Assembly: GCA_964019135.1 (NCBI GenBank)
Contig: OZ025256.1
Span: 3,741,249 to 3,805,248, forward strand
DNA length: 64,000 nt
Direction: 5' to 3'
Source of the DNA: Arenicola marina
Lineage: Eukaryota > Annelida > Polychaeta > Arenicolidae
The notes under the pieces are model-generated. The model did not search any database, was not told the origin of the DNA, and worked only from the letters and a program-made list of their open reading frames with translations. The translations under genes were made by a program, and so were the position numbers. This document shows, one piece after another, positions 60,201 to 64,000 of the stretch (positions within the stretch are counted from its first letter, which is position 1; each line of letters begins with the position of its first letter).

Positions 60201-63200
60201 AGATAAACTAATGCGATTATTCTTCATATGTTAGATAACTACAGATTTTGATTTTTGGAATCGGGTGATATGCATTCTCCGTAGATCTTGATGAAGTCCG
60301 AGAGTGGTATTATGGTAAGTTATATGATTATCCTGAGACTTTTGAGTCCTGTTGACACCTCTTAGCTTTGCTGTTGCACGTCCATTCATTCCATTGACCT
60401 GTCATAGTTACTTCACTTGGAATAGTTCCTTTGTAATATTTACCACGGTGTGTTTCTGTTTTGTGTAGCTTGCCGCCAACCTGATGCCGTCCGAAGTGAA
60501 ACCCGGCATTGCGGTTGCCATGGTGACAGGAAATCTCTCCACGCGGGACAACAAATACACATTACAGGTAACGTCTACATGGAAGAAGCTGAACAGTTCA
60601 TGGCGATTTGTATCATTTGGATGTCCATTTATTTCTAATATATATACATGTGCATATATGCAAAGTGGATATTATGCAAATGCGACATCTGCCGGTCACT
60701 TACTAATTTAGGCGCTTTGTTACTCAAGCGCTCACTACGGAACTATTGTAATCTCCTCCCGTTGCAATGGAATCCATGCAAGGGAAAACACTAGTCTCAG
60801 CACTAAAGGTCTTTTAAGGAACATATATTGCGACTTTTCCCCATTTGCGAGGTGTTTCCTTAACGTATCGTCGCCCATCGGTGCATAATGGCTCAAAACA
60901 CCAATCCTTACATCAAATGCGGCACTTGCACCCACGCTGAAGCACTAATCACTGCGTAATCTTTGTTGTAGCTGCATTAGGCTGGCGTAGCATGGGCTTG
61001 GCGCTCTGAATAAATGATGTTGTTCTTAACGCCCCTCTCAGCCCATTCGTACCGACGAGGGCGCCCCCAAGCGGCGAGCGGTGGAGGCCTCTCAGCCGAA
61101 GCGGCCGGTCTACGTGTGGGGAACTCTGGACGTGTACGAGTTCGTGAAGAGTCTAAAAGAGGTGAGCACAGACAGCGCGGATACACCAAGCAGAACCCTG
61201 GGTAGCCAACTAATTAAACCCCAGGGTCTTGGGGGAGTCTAAAAGAGGTGAGCGCAGACAGCGCGGATACACCAAGCAGAACCCTGGGTAGCCAACTAAT
61301 TAAACCCCAGGGTCTTGGGGGAGTCTAAAAGAGGTGAGCACAGACAGCGCGGATACACCAAGCAGGACCATAGGTAGCGAACTAATTAAACCCCAGGGTC
61401 TTGGGGGAGTCTAAAAGAGGTGAGCGCAGACAGCGCGGATACACCAAGCAGAACCCTGGGTAGCGAACTAATTAAACCCCAGGGTCTTGGGGGAGTCTAA
61501 AAGAGGTGAGCACAGACAGCGCGGATACACCAAGCAGGACCCTGGGTAGCGAACTAATTAAACCCCAGGGTCTTGGGGGAGTCTAAAAGAGGTGAACACA
61601 GACAGCGCGGATACACCAAGCAGAACCCTGGGTAGCCAACTAATTAAACCCCAGGGTCTTGATGGAGTCTAAAAGAGGTGAGCACAGAGAGCGCGGATAC
61701 ACCAAGCAGAACCCTGGGTAGCGAACTAATTAAACCCCTGGGTCTTGGGGGAGTCTAAAAGAGGTGAGCACAGACAGCGCGGATACACCAAGCAGAACCC
61801 TGGGTAGCCAACTAATTAAACCCCAGGGCCTTGGGGGAGTCTAAAAGAGGTGAGCACAGACAGCGCGGATACACCAAGCAGAACCCTGGGTAGCCAACTA
61901 ATTAAACCCCAGGGTTTTGGGGGAGTCTAAAAGAGGTGAGCACAGACAGCGCAGATACACCAAGCAGGACCCTGGGTAGCGAACTAATTAAACCCCGGGG
62001 TCTTGGGGGAGTCTAAAAGAGGTGAGCACAGACAGCGCAGATACACCAAGCAGGACCCTGGGTAGCGAACTAATTATACCCCAGGGTCTTGGGGGCGTCT
62101 AAAAGAGGTGAGCACAGACAGCGCGGATACACCCAGCAGAACCCTGGGTAGCGAACTAATTAAACCCTAGGGTCTTGGGGGAGTCTAAAAGAGGTGAGCA
62201 CAGACAACGCGGATACACCCAGCAGAACCCTGGGTAGCGAACTAATTAAACCCCAGGGTCTTGGGGGAGTCTAAAAGAGGTGAGCACAGACAGCGCAGAT
62301 ACACCAAGCAGGACCCTGGGTAGCGAACTAATTATACCCCAGGGTCTTGGGGGCGTCTAAAAGAGGTGAGCACAGACAGCGCGGATACACCCAGCAGAAC
62401 CCTGGGTAGCGAACTAATTAAACCCTAGGGTCTTGGGGGAGTCTAAAAGAGGTGAGCACAGACAGCGCGGATACACCCAGCAGAACCCTGGGTAGCGAAC
62501 TAATTAAACCCCAGGGTCTTGGGGAAGTCTAAAAGAGGTGAGCACAGACAGCGCGGATACACCAAGCAGAACCCTGGGTAGCGAACTAATTAAACCCCAG
62601 GGTCTTGGGGAAGTCTAAAAGAGGTGAGCACAGACAGCGCGGATACACCAAGCAGAACCCTGGGTAGCGAACTAATTAAACCCCAGGGTCTTGGGGAAGT
62701 CTAAAAGAGGTGAGCACAGACAGCGCGGATACACCAAGCAGAACCCTGGGTAGCCAACTAATTAAACCCCAGGGTCTTGGGGGAGTCTAAAAGAGGTGAG
62801 CACAGACAGCGCGGATACACCCAGCAGAACCCTGGGTAGCGAACTAATTAAACCCCAGGGTCTTGGGGAAGTCTAAAAGAGGTGAGCACAGACAGCGCGG
62901 ATACACCAAGCAGAACCCTGGGTAGCGAACTAATTAAACCCCAGGGTCTTGGGGAAGTCTAAAAGAGGTGAGCACAGACAGCGCGGATACACCAAGCAGA
63001 ACCCTGGGTAGCGAACTAATTAAACCCCAGGGTCTTGGGGAAGTCTAAAAGAGGTGAGCACAGACAGCGCGGATACACCAAGCAGAACCCTGGGTAGCCA
63101 ACTGATTATACCCCCGGGTCCTGGGTTCGAATCCGGGCCCGGGTACCTAGTCGCAAGTTCTAATTAAAAAATAACTTCGTGTTGTACATATATATGAACA

Positions 63201-63658
63201 TGAAGCTTCAATTGAATGCTACTAAGCCGTTTCATTCAATTACATGCGTGAGTCAATTGTCATGGCCGACATGTACTGAAAGGATACCCTGCTAACAGTT
63301 AACCGTCATAACGTCTTAGTGCTATCAACAAATTTTGTTACACATACATATAAGTAATTTTGTGCTTGATCAATATTCCGTTGTGTCAGCTTTTGCAAAT
63401 TGCAATGCTTTCCTCTCGCATGGCTCACAAGGCTTAGTTTCTACCTCGACCATCAAGGTGGCGAGACGGCGTGACATGCCAACTCGTCCTACTTAAAACC
63501 CAAATCCAATTCGCCTTTGAATTAGGCTCTACTATCATTTAGCAAATGATGGTCTTCGTTATTCTCCAACGAATGTTGTATTTCTCGGTGTTTTTTTGTA
63601 GCAAAACATCACGGACGTGAAGGTTGAGGACAACCCCGGAGGTCATATCGTGCATTTG
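48361..63658 (+). CDS. INTS9: Integrator complex subunit 9, 19 coding exons, 3' end outside the window
   Basis: Exons: 48361-48369, 48809-48936, 49540-49606, 49821-49883, 50385-50524, 51283-51369, 51829-51949, 52395-52484, 53599-53643, 54153-54264, 55034-55214, 55514-55617, 56424-56552, 56913-56968, 57627-57773, 58649-58735, 60469-60567, 61042-61161, 63602-63658. All GT-AG; phases agree over 614 codons (human 658). Start ATG 48361: the three-codon first exon MKL joins [11 protein letters not shown] as in human MKL-YCLSGHP. Metallo-beta-lactamase/beta-CASP fold: [18 protein letters not shown] (residues 103-113, where active relatives have HxHxDH), [66 protein letters not shown]. The missing zinc ligands fit INTS9 as the inactive partner of INTS11 in nuclear snRNA and nascent-RNA cleavage. 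Only the final C-terminal, INTS11-binding part is absent. Confidence 0.97.
50525..50692 (+). repeat. 42-bp repeat carrying the intron 5 donor of INTS9, 4 copies
   Basis: The unit starts exactly at the 5' splice site: GTAAGGCTCCATCAGCTCAC + GCCAGTAATCATATAACCATAA. Potential donors AA|GTAAGG occur at 50525 (used), 50566, 50608 and 50650. Confidence 0.9.
50700..50785 (+). mobile_element. tRNA-like SINE head
   Basis: GCGCCGTGGTCGAAAGGTAG (A-box region), GACCAGCCGGTCGCTGGTTC + GAACGCC (B box). In INTS9 intron 5. Confidence 0.5.
51041..51131 (+). mobile_element. tRNA-SINE 3' fragment
   Basis: GGGGTCGCCCCCCGGGACAT to TTGAATATACAACTAACC, the 3' third of the main SINE family. In INTS9 intron 5. Confidence 0.7.
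52735..53200. repeat. 46-bp (2 x 23) CpG-rich minisatellite in INTS9 intron 8
   Basis: About ten units of TGCGTGTCGCTGGAACGCGA + AAAGACACGAAGCGAGAACGCGAAAA, made of two related 23-bp halves around GAACGCGAAAA. Both strands have open frames of 100-190 codons (Arg/Lys/Glu-rich on plus), with no independent support as genes. The CpG density contrasts with the surrounding AT-rich intron. Confidence 0.9.
53387..53553 (+). mobile_element. second tRNA-SINE family
   Basis: Begins CCTCCCTGGTGTAGTGATTA + GCGCAC (A box); a GGCCTGGACTCC word stands where the B box would be; the body has CGTCGCACCGCGAGGTTCTT and GTGTGCACAAAGCGGAATC. 3' pieces of the same family (TTGGCCCAATTTAGCCTGTA, TGTGCACAAAAGTGGCC) lie at 54545-54605 and about 50300-50375. 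Confidence 0.6.
54304..54540 (+). mobile_element. tRNA-SINE, full length
   Basis: CCCGATAGCTCAGAGGGTTG (A box), GATGGTTCGAGCTCCGCTGT (B box), body and AATATACAACC tail; followed directly by a 3' piece of the second SINE family, then AATATACAACCAACTAACCA again. In INTS9 intron 10. Confidence 0.9.
54660..54835. repeat. about 55-bp repeat, 3 copies
   Basis: GGGGGCACGCCAAGATACTG + GTGCAGGACAGTTCC, three to four degenerate units in INTS9 intron 10 after the SINE tail. Confidence 0.8.
55691..55710 (-). promoter_or_regulatory. CTCF-like motif in INTS9 intron 12
   Basis: Minus strand CTTGTCACTAGATGGCGCCA; the core CACTAGATGGCGCC fits CCASYAGRKGGCRS with one or two mismatches. A single copy outside any array. 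Confidence 0.4.
56201..56391 (+). mobile_element. tRNA-SINE, 5'-truncated
   Basis: From CCTAACGGCACGTGGATCGG through GGTTCGCGCCCC to CTAATATACAACC. In INTS9 intron 12, ending about 30 bp before exon 13, so the polypyrimidine region of that acceptor follows directly on the SINE tail. Confidence 0.85.
57222..57260. repeat. (TA)n microsatellite
   Basis: About 19 TA dinucleotides in INTS9 intron 14, next to the left end of the dispersed repeat at 57262. Confidence 0.95.
57262..57535 (+). mobile_element. dispersed repeat, copy 2 (see 29640)
   Basis: Shares the ordered words listed for 29640-29895, for example GAGAAGCCATGTCA, GTCAAAATATCACCCT and GGGAGGTGACAATGAA. Inserted beside a (TA)n run, which would suit a TA-targeting element. 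In INTS9 intron 14. Confidence 0.6.
58765..59515. repeat. 38-bp minisatellite beginning about 30 bp after the exon 16 donor of INTS9
   Basis: About 20 units of GAGTACCCTAGTACCGCCAG + AGTGCCGTAGAACTACCT. CTAGTACC and CTAGAACC units alternate through much of the array, giving a 76-bp higher-order period. Confidence 0.95.
59658..59920 (+). mobile_element. tRNA-SINE, full length, best-preserved copy
   Basis: GGCCGGCCCGGTAGCTCAGT + GGGTTAGAGCGCT (A box), GATGGTTCGAGCCCCGCTGT (B box), body, and tail AATAACCAACCAACCAACC. 263 bp. In INTS9 intron 16. The head is that of a tRNA with a GTAGCTCAGTGGGTTAGAGC D-arm. Confidence 0.95.
61151..63145 (+). repeat. 86-bp minisatellite spanning the exon 18 / intron 18 junction of INTS9, about 23 copies
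   Basis: The unit starts inside the exon: GTCTAAAAGAG|GTGAGCACAG, then CGCGGATACACCAAGCAG, an inverted pair ACCCTGGG ... CCCCAGGGT, and CTTGGGGGA. Period 86 bp from the exon copy at 61151 (next 61237, 61323) to about 63105, about 23 units at an estimated 95% or more identity. The last unit continues into CCCCCGGGTCCTGGGTTCGA + ATCCGGG, a tRNA B box and T-arm, so part of the unit derives from a tRNA-like sequence. Confidence 0.95.
63146..63600. other. rest of INTS9 intron 18
   Basis: AT-rich intron sequence with no recognised element; ends with a T run and TTTTGTAG acceptor at 63601. Confidence 0.6.
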
Positions 63659-64000
63659 GTATGTCACAGTGGTAGCGTATGAACCGGAAGTAACAGTATT
63701 TGTTTATTCCGTACTTTGGCTGGCATTCAGCCCTGGTACAAATTACAATAAACATTCAATATTTAGACACTCACACATCGATATAATACAGCGATCAACT
63801 CTGCCACATCAATAATACCCCTGTTGTTCCCTGCTGCTAATTGCGGCAATTATAAACTTAGATCCGTATAGATTTTTCTCGTCATTTGCGCACAAAAGTC
63901 GGATAAAATATTCTGTTCATGGGCATTTGTAAAAACTCTTATTGATATATTTCTCCCCAATGTCTGTATAAAGCTGACATTTATGCAAGAAATGGTATTG
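63659..64000. other. start of INTS9 intron 19
   Basis: Begins GTATGTC. No further exon is seen before the edge of the window; by comparison with human INTS9 the remaining C-terminal residues should follow outside. Confidence 0.6.

Overview
The window is animal (bilaterian invertebrate) nuclear DNA. It holds intron-rich genes with GT-AG splice sites, tRNA-derived SINEs, small inverted-repeat transposons (MITEs) and a very high load of minisatellites. A lancelet-like invertebrate is my best guess, but the sequence alone does not fix the clade.

Layout. 1-9.7 kb is almost gene-free and mostly tandem repeat: a 45-bp array at the left edge, a 5-kb pyrimidine-rich array at 3.36-8.34 kb and an 18-bp array at 8.7-9.5 kb. 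10.3-13.7 kb holds the first four coding exons of an SLC22-type organic ion transporter on the minus strand; its 3' part is not visible. 13.8-30.3 kb is accessory DNA: MITEs, SINEs, G-rich low complexity, a 2-kb 45-bp array, a 200-N assembly gap flanked by a direct duplication, and a 1.4-kb near-palindrome. 30.7-31.3 kb is the last exon of an unidentified plus-strand gene. 35.4-45.3 kb is a complete 11-coding-exon PDIA6 (P5) gene on the minus strand, and 48.36-63.66 kb is INTS9 on the plus strand with 19 coding exons, lacking only its 3' end. PDIA6 and INTS9 are divergent, about 3 kb apart, with an NRF1-like site and an ER-stress-element-like site just upstream of PDIA6.

How the genes work. 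PDIA6 is an ER thiol oxidoreductase: signal peptide, two CGHC thioredoxin domains and a KIEL retrieval tail. INTS9 is the catalytically degenerate partner of INTS11 in the Integrator RNA-cleavage module. The SLC22 protein is a plasma-membrane solute transporter. I see no reason to think the three share a pathway.

The most unusual signal is that many minisatellites start at, or within a few bases of, exon-intron junctions in PDIA6, INTS9 and the unidentified gene. In INTS9 intron 18 an 86-bp unit carrying the last 11 bases of the exon plus the 5' splice site is repeated about 23 times. In INTS9 intron 5 the donor is present four times. In PDIA6 intron 7 the 3' splice site with the first bases of exon 8 is duplicated. 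A second unusual signal is an array of 11 CTCF-like motifs in PDIA6 intron 8, with further CTCF-like motifs scattered over the window.
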